Of a DNA stretch of 64,000 nt, positions 11,639-23,209 are shown piece by piece. This DNA comes from Platycnemis pennipes (lineage: Eukaryota > Arthropoda > Insecta > Odonata > Platycnemididae): assembly GCA_933228895.1 (NCBI GenBank), contig OW121857.1, positions 4,154,001-4,218,000 of the forward strand. Direction: 5' to 3'. The stretch's first letter is position 1. Each line of letters starts with the position of its first letter. The notes under the pieces were generated by a model that saw only the letters and a program-made list of their open reading frames with translations, was not told the origin of the DNA and made no database searches. The translations under genes and the position numbers were made by a program.

Positions 11639-13545
11639 TGGATCAATTTCTATAGCCACCATTATTCAATAAAATTTAACAGCATCATAATTAATATATA
11701 CCAATAATATTCGAAACCAAACCCTTTGAGTAACTGAAGATATGCCACTGTTGAAAGAATATGTACAAAAGAACTTCTAAAATCCATTGTTGAAATTTAA
11801 TTGAGACTTGAATTAAAAATTTTTCGCACCTAAGCATAGATAAAAATTTAAAAAAATATTACGTTCTGCTGGAATCGAACCTGCGTCGTTATTCGTGACC
11901 ATAACACAACAAAGGTGGCTGAATAAAAATATGAAATAATATTTAATTTCGCTGGCAATCACACGTCTAATGGAACTTAGTGGAAAAAGTGAGCCACCCG
12001 TGAATCCCACGAGTGGGATCCAAGAAACCGGTTCCGATGATCTATGCCTCCGTGTTCGGAGGTTCATCCCAGCACACTGGTGTTCCTTGGCCGAACCCGC
12101 CGGCTCGATTTCATTCGATATTTAAGCGATTATATTGTGCACATTCCAATGGAGTGTGTACAATACACGAATACATTTACACTCTAATAAACGCATCTTC
12201 TCCATTGTCATCATAGTAAATATTTCATTCCTTGGTTAGGAAAATCACAATTTATTGTGTGATCATCTAACTAGTGCGACCATAAATATAAAATAAAATT
12301 TTTTAGAAAATAATGATAAAAGTTGATGTTTTTATATTGAATATTTGTTCATGCATGATATGTTTCACATTTTGATGGGAAATTTGGTCAACCAATTTCA
12401 GTGCATCTTTAAATTCATGTTATGCATCATTTTGTGAGCAAATTCTCCATCTCCATGGTAACTTTGTTGAGCCGTAGCAGTAACCTTGAATGCAGAATGT
12501 GGTTTCTATGGCGATGGACATATTTTAGCCCGCGCAACTCAAGAAGATACAACATCTTGGTGATAATGGTGTAACAAGTTATAAATCCTCGGGATAAGGA
12601 TTGTGTTGTCCCCCTTCACCGTAATAGTTTGATAGGTATATTGCCACTTGCTATCACGAAGAAGACAATCTATTTGTAGCATGAAACTGGCATTATATAT
12701 TGGCTGATACACAGCAAGTCTTGCCCTTTATTATTTGTTTTTGTATTAACCCTTTGTTTAATGAAATTTGATTACACATTGCAATTAAAAGCATATAGTA
12801 AACTTCATGTACAATACTTTACAGTAGAAAAAATTAAGCTGTGTAGCCAGCGATTGTTGGTCAGTTGCCATTATTTTCAAAGACAACCAATCCAATATGT
12901 GTAGGATTTTGCAGGATACTCTACCTTAAATGTAACCTACCATATTCCTGTTAGATATTTTGGTTTTGTTGGTCGCAATACAGATATAACGTAAACACTA
13001 ATACTTAATTGATGTGTATGTTATATTATTTTCACTGGCCTTATAAATTTTTTAAATGTTATATCCATCTCGTTGTTTACATTAAGTTGTTCAATCACTG
13101 TAATAACGTAATGCTAATGTGTTCATCGTTCTCTTCATCAACACAAATAATTAAAAGTTATGAACAAGGGATTATTGTTATTACTTCCCCATTATTTCAT
13201 ATCCAATAAGCGATGATTACATCGTCCCTGCCAAAGTTTCTTGGTTCAAACCATTGACTAGCGGACAAGTATGACATAAGTGTGATAAATTCAAATTCAA
13301 CTCGTGATCGGAGTAGCGTCGATATTATCTCTCTGTAAGTTTATCTATGTATTAGGTATCGGAATTAAATCAATGGTTAAAACGATTTTTGAAGAATCCG
13401 TAGGCATCCAGATCATTTACAATGATTTATTAGAGTTTTTAAAGTAGAGTTGGGTTTAAAAAGTGAAATATTAACATATGTTAATATGACTAGATAATGA
13501 AGCAATATTATCGAGCATTTTAAGCCCAAATCCTTCTCTTACAAA
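11639..13545 (+). repeat. repeat R, copy 1 (arm of inverted duplication)
   Basis: About 1.9 kb of AT-rich DNA repeated in inverse orientation at 14467-15850 (partial) and 20320-22224. It has no protein match. One end carries ATTTCTATAGCCACC with the complement of an AATAAA signal nearby. About 250 bp in, there is a hairpin-rich, GC-richer patch (12000-12120) next to a tRNA-like B box on the minus strand (11871-11881). R directly follows the RTE-type LINE in both arms of the duplication. It may be the LINE's own 3' region or a separate element that was co-duplicated. Confidence 0.75.
11871..11881 (-). promoter_or_regulatory. tRNA-like B box (Pol III) in repeat R copy 1
   Basis: On the minus strand the sequence GGTTCGATTCC matches the Pol III B-box consensus exactly. 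It is flanked by short arms (GCAGG / CCAGC) resembling a tRNA T-arm. The same motif is kept in copies 2 (15600-15610) and 3 (21978-21988). No convincing A box was found upstream, so a tRNA-derived SINE origin is only a suggestion. Confidence 0.4.
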
Positions 13546-14460
13546 AACGATTAGAATTATTATGATAACAATTTTCTGCCGTCGATGTTATATCGAAATG
13601 GATATGTGATCTTCCCACCCCCTAAATTTCACACGTTGTCCGTCTTCACTCCCTCATACGTCCTGCCACCCATCATTCCATCCAAGCCACCCGTTCATCT
13701 CCTCCCTCTTACCCAACGCTCTTCCCTCTTATCACCTCCTTCAAAACACAATATCCCCTTTTATTACCTTTTCCATCCACACCTTCTGCCTTCTCCTAAT
13801 TTCATCTAACAAATTTCTTTCCTCTGCTACCAATTCTAGCACTTAATCGTTCGTCTTCCTTTTGACCAACCTTACTTTCTCCATCCTTCTCCACACCCAC
13901 ATCTCTTGGGCACTTAGTCAATTTTCATCTTCTTATCGCAAAGCCCACGTTTCCGCCCCATATGGTGCAACGCTCCACATTAAAATTTTCAGCAGACCTT
14001 TCTTCTCGTCCCTACTCAACGCCCCTGTCATTAGTTCACGCCTACGAGTAAATTCTCTTTTTCCAGTGCAATTCTCCTTCTCACTTCAATGCTGCTGTAC
14101 CCTTTTCCTTCCAACACACTAGTACCTAGATAGCTAAATTGCCCCACCTGCTCTATCTTCTGACCGCCTGCTTTTATCGTTATACTGCCCCTTTTTGTTC
14201 GTGAAAATCTCATTCCTTGCGTTTTCTTCTCGTTGATCTTCATCCTGTATCCTTCGCACTGTCCCTGCAACACATACAGCATTTTTTGCAAGCCACGGGC
14301 TTCCTGTCTGATTAGCGCTTGGTCATCTGCTAACCTCACCGATTTTATCAATTTCCCTCCGACCTTTACTCCATCCTCTAGCTCATCCCTACTCTCTCTC
14401 ACCATTTTCTCGCAGTATGTGTTGAAGAGTACTGGTGATAACGGACAGGCCCTGGATACA
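13546..14460 (-). pseudogene. RTE-type LINE (family B), 5'-truncated, antisense
   Basis: On the minus strand, reading from 14460, the RT begins near the CPLSPVLFN motif. It continues through a frame (14405-14031) with DDQALIRQEARGLQKML, NEKKTQGMRFSRTK and IEQVGQFSYLGTSVLEGKGY, which are the RT palm C-terminal and thumb regions of RTE-like elements. Broken frames then encode the C-terminal tail (KCPRDVGVEKDGE, DERVAWMEWW). The catalytic YADD-type motif is altered (LADDQA). It is the same family as 16800-20160 and 23210-23850. The tail runs straight into repeat R, as in the other arm. Confidence 0.75.
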
Positions 14461-14466
14461 GCATAA

Positions 14467-15850
14467 CTGAAGTGTAAGTATTAATGTTTACGTAAATTCT
14501 GTACTGCGACCAACAAAACAAATGTTTCTAACAGGAATATGGTAGGTTACATTTAAGGTAGAGTATCCTGCAAAATCCTACACATATTGGATTGGTCGTC
14601 TTTGAAAATAATGTCAACTGACCAACAATAGCTGGCTACACAGCTTAATTTTTTTTACTGTAAAGTATTGTACATGAGGTTTACTATATGCTTTTAATTT
14701 CAATGTGTAATTTAATTTCATTAAACAAAGGGTTAATATAAAAACAAATGATAAAGGGCTAGACTTGCTGTGTATCAGCAAATATAGTATGCAAGTTTCA
14801 TGCCACAAATAGATTGTCTTCTTCGTGATAGCAAGTGGCAATATACCTATCAAACTATTACGGTGAAGGGGGACAACACAATCCTATAACCCGAGGATTT
14901 ATAACTTGATACACCATTATCACCAACACAACATCATCTTGAGTTGCGCGGGCTAAAATATGTCCATCGCCATAACAACCACATTCTGCATTCTAGTTTA
15001 CTGCTACGGCTGAACAGAGTTACCATGGTGATGGAGAATTTGCTCACAAAATGATGCATCACATGAATTGAAAGATGCACTGAAATTGGTTTACCAAATT
15101 TCCCATCAAAATTTGAAACATATCATGCATGAACAAATATTCAATATAAAAACATCAACTTTTATCATTATTTTCTAAAAAATTTTATTTTATATTTATG
15201 GTCGCACTAGTTAGATGATCACACAATAAATTGTGATTTTCCTATACTAGGCATGAAATAATTACTATGATGATGTTGGAGAAGATGCGTCTATTAAAGT
15301 GTAAAAGTATTTGTGTATTGTACACACTCCATTGGAATGTGCACAATATAATCGCATAAATATCGAATGAAATCGAGCCGGCGGGTTCGGCCAAGGAACA
15401 CCAGTGTGCTGGGACGAACCTCCGAACACGGAGGCATAGATCATCGGAACCGGTTTCTTGGTTCCCACTCGTGGGATTCACGGGTGGCTCACTTTTTCCA
15501 CCAGGTTCAATTAGACGAGTGATTGCCAGCGAAATTAAATATTTTTTCATATTTTTATTCAGCCACCTTTGTTGTGTTATGGTCACGGTGAACGACGCAG
15601 GTTCGATTCCAGCAGACCGTTATTTTTTTTTATTTTTTTTCAATTATCTATGCTTAGGTGCGACAAATTTTTAATTCAAGTCTCAATTAAATTTCAACAA
15701 TGGATTTTAGAAGTTCTTTTGTACATATTCTTTCAACAGTGGCATATCTTCAGTTACTCAAAGGGAAATGGTTACGAATAATATTGATATATATGAATTA
15801 TGATGCTGTTAAATTTTATTAAATAAAGGTGGCTATAGAAAGTCAATTGA
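14467..15850 (-). repeat. repeat R, copy 2 (inverted, shorter)
   Basis: This copy corresponds to the part of copy 3 from about 20838 to 22217. It lacks the first ~500 bp of the 20.3-kb copy but ends at the same point (GGTGGCTATAGAAA). From about 15000 to 15838 it is almost identical to 21375-22217. From 14467 to 15000 it is clearly more diverged, roughly a dozen differences in 110 bases just before the boundary. See findings. Confidence 0.8.
15600..15610 (+). promoter_or_regulatory. tRNA-like B box in repeat R copy 2
   Basis: GGTTCGATTCC, an exact B-box consensus, is followed 15 bases later by a long T-run, which is a Pol III-type termination signal. A transcript read from the conserved hairpin-rich patch upstream would end here. 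The upstream patch includes CCTCCGAACACGGAGG and CCAGTGTGCTGG hairpins (about 15395-15440). Confidence 0.4.
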
Positions 15851-16799
15851 TCCATTGTAAATTAAGTAGTACGGGTATGTGTGTGCATGTCCCATCAGTA
15901 GACTACAATTTAAATTATGCATTTAATCTTATTATATCCAATCGAATACACGTGTCCTCTGCACACAGGGATATTCCAACTACTTGAACACCATAAATGT
16001 TACGATCTAATAAGGTCGTGATTGACCTTAAATTTCAATTCATGCTAATTCATGTTTAGCTTTTTGTATTAAGTACTACGCTTTGAATCATTAAGACGAG
16101 TGATTCAATGGATTAAGTATAATGGACTAAACCTCTAATAAGCTTACGCATTGTTAGAAAAACTTAATTACTTTGGGCCATATGCCATATTTTATGAACA
16201 AAATCCAAACGGAGAATGTTAACAACGGTGTAGCATGAATAGATGTATAAGCAACCATGTTAAACTAATGGTGCTCTTATTTAAAGTAATCCTGAAGATA
16301 TTGTAGAGCTAGTTATGAAGACATAACTAAAATAACGAAAATTCAAACCGAGTTCACGTTTTTCCTCCTAATTTTATCTTTGTTTCAAGAAGTGTCTATT
16401 GAGTTTGCATCACTGGAAAAGTGGAATCTGCTAATAGGATAGTGCAATGCCAACGTGGGCGAAAATGGAGAACTTCTGGATGACTTTTAAGACAAAGTGA
16501 TGGAACGAGGTTAATTTCATCTAATAGAAGAGAAATATAGCAGATAATGACAACGGAGGAGATAGGTACGTTTATTATTCTGCATAACTAATCTTTTCAA
16601 GGGATTGTGTACATTATAATCTCCTGAGCATTTTCTGTAGTGGGATGAGAGAGGAACGCTTTAGGCAGCTATGTTGGTAAAAGGTTGTTACGTGCAAAAG
16701 TAATCAAATTTCTCCATCTAAAATGAATGTCAAGGTGTGTTTAATAACCTTAAATACTTCTGACACCGTTGCTTGTCCATTATTTTTTAAGGTCGTATC
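15851..16799. other. unassigned sequence inside the inverted duplication
   Basis: AT-rich spacer with no ORF or repeat that I could match elsewhere in the window. Confidence 0.5.
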
Positions 16800-17630
16800 C
16801 CTTGTTCCCCTTACCCATGGACTACGCCTTGTCGTGGTGGAAACGGGGCTTCTGTGTTCCCGTGTCTCCTAGATCTGCACTTTCTCCTGGTGGTGTCACC
16901 CATGCCACACAGGTCGAAGGGTAGGAGTCTGACGAAATACGCCGTCCACGTACCGTACTCGCAGCGTGTTCCTCAGTGAGGCGGCTGTGAGAGGGTGTCT
17001 GACCCCAGTTGGGCGGCCTAAGAAGTGATGGTGTTACGTGAAAAACACTACTGAGGCAGGCAACGGGAAACCACCTTAATCAAACTCTCCTAAGATCACA
17101 ATGTACTTGAAATATAGATAATTAAATTATGGCAACTACAGGGCCCGGAACCAAATTAGTGGTACGGGTGTCGTGCCCAGCAGCAGGGTAAGCAAGGACT
17201 CTGCGGTCGTCATCTCACGAAATGAAAGACAGCAACAACGGCTGCAGTCGCAATGGAGGAGAAACCAGAAGAGAAGTAGGGACATGGAACGTTTGAATGA
17301 TTTTAAGGGCAGGAAAAATAGAAAACTTTAAGCGTGAAATGGAGAGGGGAAAGATATATTTGTAGAGATTAAGCGAAGTGAGATGGAGAGACCAGGGGGA
17401 TTCTGGAGTGTAAATTACAGGCTTATATACAGTGGAGGGGAAGACAGCCAGCGGGTAGAAGCGGTTGTATTGAATGCAACATTAGGAAAAATGGTAATGA
17501 ATGTGGAACAGGTAAGCGATAGAATACTGGTTATCGAAAACAAAGCGAAGCCAGTGAATGTAATAGTAGTACAGGTTTGCATTCTAGAAGGGGAACATGG
17601 GGAACGGGAAGAAGACGAAGTATATATGTA

Positions 17631-17936
17631 AGTAATAGCTGGTGGAAATGTACTTCCTACAATGAGGGATATGAATAACGGTAAATGTATCCAGTATGAG
17701 TGTAGCAATGGATAACATTGGTAGCTGCATGTTGGTATAAGGACTTGAAGCTCACCCAACTAACAGCATGTTTTTGCATGTTTGCTAAGCAAATTGTATC
17801 TCTTTTTAAATATAGCAGTTTAGAGCAGCATATAAATGCTAACCCTATTTTATGCCTGATTGTTTTGCATGCTTGGTGAGAAATCACCCCCTGCCACACA
17901 CCTTTATGGTGGCTTCCAGGGTATTATGTAGATGTA
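17631..17936 (+). mobile_element. CR1-type LINE 3' tail nested in RTE family B
   Basis: The CR1 3' UTR (GATATGAATAACGGTAAATG, then the CCTGCCACACACCTTTATGG block) ends with ATTATGTAGATGTA. It splits the RTE endonuclease: the frame reads EVYM before and continues YDQLEELI after. A short ATGTA duplication flanks it. The CR1 insertion is therefore younger than this RTE copy. Confidence 0.8.
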
Positions 17937-19450
17937 CGACCAATTGGAAGAATTAATCGGGAAGTAAAGGGCAGGAAGAAACTAATAGTTACGGGAGATT
18001 GGAACGCTGTAGTAGGAGATGGCATGGAAGGAAGTGAAGTAGGGGAGTATGGTCTGGGTGCATAAAATGAACGGGGCTAGAAAGCAACTTGGAGTTCTGT
18101 ATGAGGAATAATTTAGTAAGAGTGGGAAGGAGAATAAAAAATTGGGACGCAGGAGGACTGATGGGAACGAAGAGAAGGGAATACAAGGAGATAGATGCAT
18201 GAGAGAAGAGGAGGGGTGAAGAAAGAACAAAAGATGAAGGGTGGGAAATGAAAAAAGATGGGCATGAACGAAGCAGCTGAGATAATGATTGGAACAGTAG
18301 ACGCTAGAAGAATGAAGTAACCATGGGTAGCTGCGGAAGTGATGGATAGGAACAAGAAAAGAAGGAAATGAAGAATGTTGCAAAGAGATACGCCTAAGGA
18401 GATAAACAACAGACTTAGGAGAGATACAAAGAGAGCAAGAGAAATGTGGTGGAGTCGGCAATACGAGGAGATGGAGAGATTCCAGAGGGAAGGTGAAATA
18501 GGCAGTCTGTAACCAAAGCTAAGAATTTTATCGGGTATCAGGAGAAGGAAAACGGTGCCGTGCAACAAAGAGGGAAGGGGAAATTTAGCAATGGAACCAA
18601 AGAAGATACAGCGTCGGAGGAGAGGACATCTTGAGGAACTGTATGATGGCGACAATAAGCCTAGGAACTTGGTCTTAGAAGAGGAAAAGGACGTAGGCGA
18701 GGATGACGTGGGCCCCGGAATACTGGATAGTGACATAGAGAAGGCATTACGAGAAATGAAGGCGGGGAAAGCGAAGGGGATAGATGACATCCCAGCTGAG
18801 CTTCTGAAAAACCTAGGATGAGGGGGAAGGGAGAGATTTAATGAACTTGTTCGTGGAATATACGAGGAGGGGGCTTGGCTGGAGGATTTTGTAAAAAACC
18901 GTGCCCATACCATTTCCAAAGAAGCGGGTGACAAAAGAATGCGAAGACTGTAGAACGATAAGTTTGATTTCTCATTCGGCAAAGACAGTGTCATCCACTA
19001 ATGAATGGGAAAGAGATCAAAAGAATTTCTAGTCGAGGATCAGTTTGGATTTCGGAAGGGGAGGGCCACGTGGGATTCGAATGCAGTGAAAAGAATACTA
19101 GTGGTGTGTGCAGGGACAGTGAGAAAGATACGGGATGAAGATAAACCAGAAGAAAACGAAAGTAATGAGATTTTCAAGAACAAAAAGGGCCAGTATAACG
19201 ATAAAAGCAGGCGGTCAGAAGATAGAGCAGGTGGGGCAATTTAGCTATCTAGGTAGTGTGTTGGAAGGAAATGGGTACAGCAGCATTGAAGTGATAAGGA
19301 GAATTTCACTGGCAAAAGAGGCTTTTACTCGTAGGCGTGAACTAAATACAGGGGCTTTGAGTAGGGACGTGAAGAAAGGTCTGCTGAAAAGTTTAACATG
19401 GAGCGTTGCACTATATGGGGCGGAAACGTGGGCTTTGCGATAAGAAGATG

Positions 19451-19787
19451 ACAATTGACTAAAAAGAGACGTTTCAGGCGTTATATGGTGGAATAACATA
19501 ATTAAATAAGTTTGGCAATTTTCCACAAAAAAAATCTTTACTTTTCCGCTTATCACCTCCTTCACAACCAATCCCCCTTTTTCCGTTGTCACCCTTGGTT
19601 TAGGCCCCCCCTTCCACTCCTCTTTCCTCACTCCTCCCCCCCCCCCCCCCGGTCCCTCCCCTCATTCGTATATATACTGGACTTTGTTGAGATTTGTTCA
19701 CCTGATGATGATGTATCACATCGAAACCGGTCGAAGTAAAGATTTTTTGTGGAAAATTGCCAAACTTATTTAATAACAATTGACTAA
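19451..19787 (+). mobile_element. 313-bp hammerhead-like retroposon with 12-bp target duplication
   Basis: ACAATTGACTAA occurs at 19451-19462 and again at 19776-19787. Removing one copy plus the 313 bp between them restores the uninterrupted RTE tail. Inside is a ~40-bp inverted repeat (AAGTTTGGCAATTTTCCAC, left at about 19501-19542, right at 19733-19775). A hammerhead-core-like string follows: CTGATGA (19702-19708), a 4-bp stem GATG/CATC, then GAAAC (19723-19727). A C-homopolymer lies at about 19637-19651. There is no ORF. The features resemble metazoan retrozymes or mini Penelope derivatives. Confidence 0.6.
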
Positions 19788-20155
19788 GTTCCCAAGAGAT
19801 GTGGTTGTGGAGAAGGATGGAGAAAGTAAGGTTGGTCAAAAGGAAGACGAACGATTAAGTGCTAGAATTGGTAGGAGAGGAAAGAAATTTGTAAGATGAA
19901 ATTAGGAGAAGACAGAAGGTGTGGATGGAAAAGGTAATAAAAAAGGGTGGTGTTTTGAAGGAGGTGATTGAGGGAAGAGCGTTGGGTAGAGGGATGGAGG
20001 GAGGAGATGAACGGGTGGCTTGGATGGAATGATGGGTGGCAGGACGTATGAGGGGGTGAAGAGGGACGTGTGAAATTTAGGGGGTGGGAAGATCACATGT
20101 CCATTTCGATATAACATCGACGGCAGAAAATTGTTATAATAATAATTCTAATCGT

Positions 20156-20320
20156 GGGCTTTGCAATAAGAGGATGAAAATTGACTAAGTGCCCAAGAGA
20201 TGTGGGTGTGGAGAAGGATGGAGAAAGTAAGGCTGGTCAAAAGGAAGACGAACGAGTAAGTGCTAAGATTGGTAGGAGAGGAGAGAAACGGCGGCTGAAA
20301 ATTGTTATACTAATAATTCT
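20156..20320 (+). repeat. local tandem duplication of the RTE family B tail
   Basis: The RTE tail (GACTAAGTGCCCAAGAGATGTGG ... AGGATGGAGAAAGTAAGG) occurs first at about 19785-19890 and again at 20185-20290. Each copy is followed by a GGC..GAAAATTGTTATA end and TTCTAATCG. The second copy lacks most of the tail, so it is an internally deleted tandem duplicate lying between the LINE and repeat R. Confidence 0.6.
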
Positions 20321-22224
20321 AATCGTTTTGGTAAGAGAAGGATTTAGGCTTAATATGCTCGATAATATTGCTTCATTATCTAGTCATATTAACATTTGTT
20401 AATATTTCACTCTTCAAACCAAACTCTAATAAATAATTGTAAATTGACCTGGATGCCAACGGATTCTTCAAAAATCGTTTTAACCATTGTATTAATTCCG
20501 ATACCTAATACATAGATAAACTTACAGAGAGATAATATCCACACTACTCCGATCACAAGTTGAATTTGAATTTATCACACTTATGTCATACTTGTCCGAT
20601 AGTCAAAGGTTTGAACCACAAAACTTTGGCAGGGACGATGTAATCATCGCTTATTGGATATGAAATAATGGGGAAGTAATAACAATAATCCCTTGTTCAT
20701 AACTTTTAATTATTTTTGTTGATGGAGAGAACCATGACCACATTAGCATTAGGTTATTACATTGATTGAACAACTTAATGTAAACAACAAGATGGATATA
20801 ACATTTTAAAAAGTTCTAAGACCAATGAAAATAATATAACATAACTGATGTGTAAGTATTAGTGTATACGTTATTTCTGTAATGCGACCAACAAAACAAA
20901 TGTTTCTAACAGGAATATGGTAGGTTACATTTAAGGTAGAGCATCCTGCAAATTCCTACACATATTGGATTGGTCGTCTTTGAAAATAATCGCAACTGAC
21001 CAACAATAGCTGGCTACACAGCTTAATTTTTTCTACTGTAAAGTATTGTGCATGAATTTTACTATATGCTTTTAATTGCAATGTATAATTTAATTTCATT
21101 AAACAAAGGGTTAATATAAAAACAAATAATAAAGGGCTAGACTTGCTGTGTACCAGTAAATATATTATGCAAGGTTCATGCCAAAAATAGTTTTTTTTCT
21201 TCGTGATAGCAAGTGGCAATATACCTATCAAACTATTACGGTGAAGGGGGACAACACAATCCTATATCCCGAGGATTTATAACTTCATACACCATTATCA
21301 CCAATACAACATCTTCTTGAGTTCCGCGGGCTTAAATATGTCCATCGCCATAGAAACCACATCTTGCATTCAAGTTTACTGCTACGGCTGAACAGAGTTA
21401 CCATGGTGATGGAGAATTTGCTCACAAAATGATGCATCACATGAATTGAAAGATGCACTGAAATTGGTTTACCAAATTTCCCATCAAAATTTGAAACATA
21501 TCATGCATGAACAAATATTCAATATAAAAACATCAACTTTTATCATTATTTTCTAAAACATTTTATTTTATATTTATGGTCGCACTAGTTAGATGATCAC
21601 ACAATAAATTGTGATTTTCCTATACTAGGCATGAAATAATTACTATGATGATGTTGGAGAAGATGCGTCTATTAAAGTGTAAAAGTATTTGTGTATTGTA
21701 CACACTCCATTGGAATGTGCACAATATAATCGCATAAATATCGAATGAAATCGAGCCGGCGGGTTCGGCCAAGGAACACCAGTGTGCTGGGACGAACCTC
21801 CGAACACGGAGGCATAGATCATCGGAACCGGTTTCTTGGTTCCCACTCGTGGGATTCACGGGTGGCTCACTTTTTCCACCAGGTTCAATTAGACGAGTGA
21901 TTGCCAGCGAAATTAAATATTTTTTCATATTTTTATTCAGCCACCTTTGTTGTGTTATGGTCACGGTGAACGACGCAGGTTCGATTCCAGCAGACCGTTA
22001 TTTTATTTTTTTTTTTTTTCAATTATCTATGCTTAGGTGCGACAAATTTTTAATTCAAGTCTCAATTAAATTTCAACAATGGATTTTAGAAGTTCTTTTG
22101 TACATATTCTTTCAACAGTGGCATATCTTCAGTTACTCAAAGGGAAATGGTTACGAATAATATTGATATATATGAATTATGATGCTGTTAAATTTTATTA
22201 AATAAAGGTGGCTATAGAAATTGA
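20320..22224 (-). repeat. repeat R, copy 3 (arm of inverted duplication)
   Basis: Inverse copy of 11639-13545, including the tRNA-like B box (21978-21988) and its T-run. It lies between the RTE family B tail and the 0.63-kb TIR element, the mirror image of the left arm. A 114-codon minus-strand frame here (21964-21620) is identical in translation to the one in copy 2. That shows near-identity of the two copies, not a real gene. Confidence 0.8.
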
Positions 22225-22228
22225 TACA

Positions 22229-22855
22229 TTAAAACTAAGGGACATTGGCTCTACGGCCTCTTTAAGTGGCAAGTTATAAAAATCTCAGTCAAACATAGTC
22301 AAAAACGGTACAAAAACAAGACTTCCTCACTCACTCACAACCTTGCGTTGCAAGTGATTACTCCCTTCAGTTCGCTGAAGAGGGCCACCTTGTGGCCGAT
22401 ATACGCGTATCCGACGCACACCCTCGCCTTTACTTGTTTTTGTACCGTTTGTTGACCACGCTCTTTTGAGCAAGATTCCTCCAGAAGTTTGGCCCGTCTG
22501 AGTGTGAGAGTGAGTGTTGTCTTGAGTGCTTGTGAGTGTGATTGTGGTTCTTAACCCAGGCATCCTTAGCTGGGTCCCATTAGCGCAGCGAAGGTTCCCT
22601 ATTTGGGTGAGTGTGTGTGTCTGTGGTTATGTCACTGGAGAGGAAGTAACATTACCGTAAACCACCACAGGAGGGTTTTCTGGCCGAGAGGTTGTGTTTG
22701 GTCACTGGCGTGGATTTTCCCCATTATTCCCGGTAAACCAACACAGCAATTTGTGGTATAACAATTACGAGTGGTGCCAATTTTATTACGGCCATTAGAG
22801 ATTTTTATAACTTGTCATTTTAAGAGGCCGTGGAGCTCACGTCCCATAGTTTTAA
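22229..22855. mobile_element. 627-bp non-autonomous TIR element, complete copy
   Basis: It begins TTAAAACTAAGGGACATTGG and ends with the complement, GTCCCATAGTTTTAA. The inverted match continues inwards through CGGCCTCTT and AGTTATAAAAATCTC for about 60 bp. TACA lies on both sides (22225-22228 and 22856-22859), a candidate 4-bp target duplication. The interior has GAGTGTGAGTG-type repeats and no transposase. It is paired with the truncated inverted copy at 11051-11638. Confidence 0.65.
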
Positions 22856-22859
22856 TACA

Positions 22860-23209
22860 AGTTAGTAATCTTTTCAACTAATTCTAGCTTGTTTCATTCG
22901 CACCTCTTAACCGCAGCTCCCATACAATAGCGGTGCTTCGATGTTCCACTTCTTAAATCTTTTTTGTCGCTACCCTTTTGAATCAGACGTCGAAATTCAA
23001 CCTACAATGTTGTGCACGAGGCCTTCGCCGGAACGCAGCAAGGGGAGTGAATTTATCACTCCATTCTCAACCTGTTCCTAAAAGCATAAAAATTACTACG
23101 GTTTTCATACCTTCCAGTGCTGAATGGCGTATTTCATTGTGTTTCTAGTGCTGTTTAACCCACACGTTCATCATAATGTTTGTAGGAAAGGATCAGTTGT
23201 TATTTCAAA
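22860..23209. other. unassigned intergenic sequence
   Basis: No recognisable protein or repeat. Slightly GC-richer around 22900-23060. Confidence 0.5.

Larger units (their letters stand above)
16800..20160 (+). pseudogene. RTE-type LINE (family B), near full length but decayed
   Basis: The 5' UTR with GGCAACGGGAAACCACC-type sequence begins near 16800. Endonuclease remnants follow: TWNV near 17285, WSVNYRLIYSGGEDSQR in a frame at 17383-17631, and VTGDWNAVVGDGMEG near 17990. RT remnants include DIEKALREMKAGKAKGIDDIPAELL (18555-18821) and EDQFGFRKGRAT (19005-19080). They continue with KTKVMRFSRTKRASITI, GQFSYLGSVLEGNGYSS and VALYGAETWALR (19135-19443), then the basic C-terminal tail up to about 20155. 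Many stops and frameshifts; the RT segment holding the YADD box is missing between about 19090 and 19130. A CR1 tail (17631-17936) and a hammerhead-bearing 313-bp element (19463-19775) are nested in it. The 293-codon minus-strand frame at 18994-18113 is only its antisense shadow. Confidence 0.8.

Noticed and set aside
15242..15586. 114-codon minus-strand ORF repeated identically at 21620-21964
   Set aside because: The identity reflects the near-identical R copies; copy 1 of R does not preserve the frame and it overlaps the tRNA-like segment.
15600..15610. A true tRNA gene
   Set aside because: Only a B box and a T-arm-like stretch are present; no A box, acceptor stem or anticodon arm could be folded.
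18113..18994. 293-codon minus-strand ORF, Ser/Phe-rich
   Set aside because: It is the antisense of the decayed RTE family B reverse transcriptase; the purine-rich sense strand gives a long Ser/Phe/Leu antisense frame with no family pattern.
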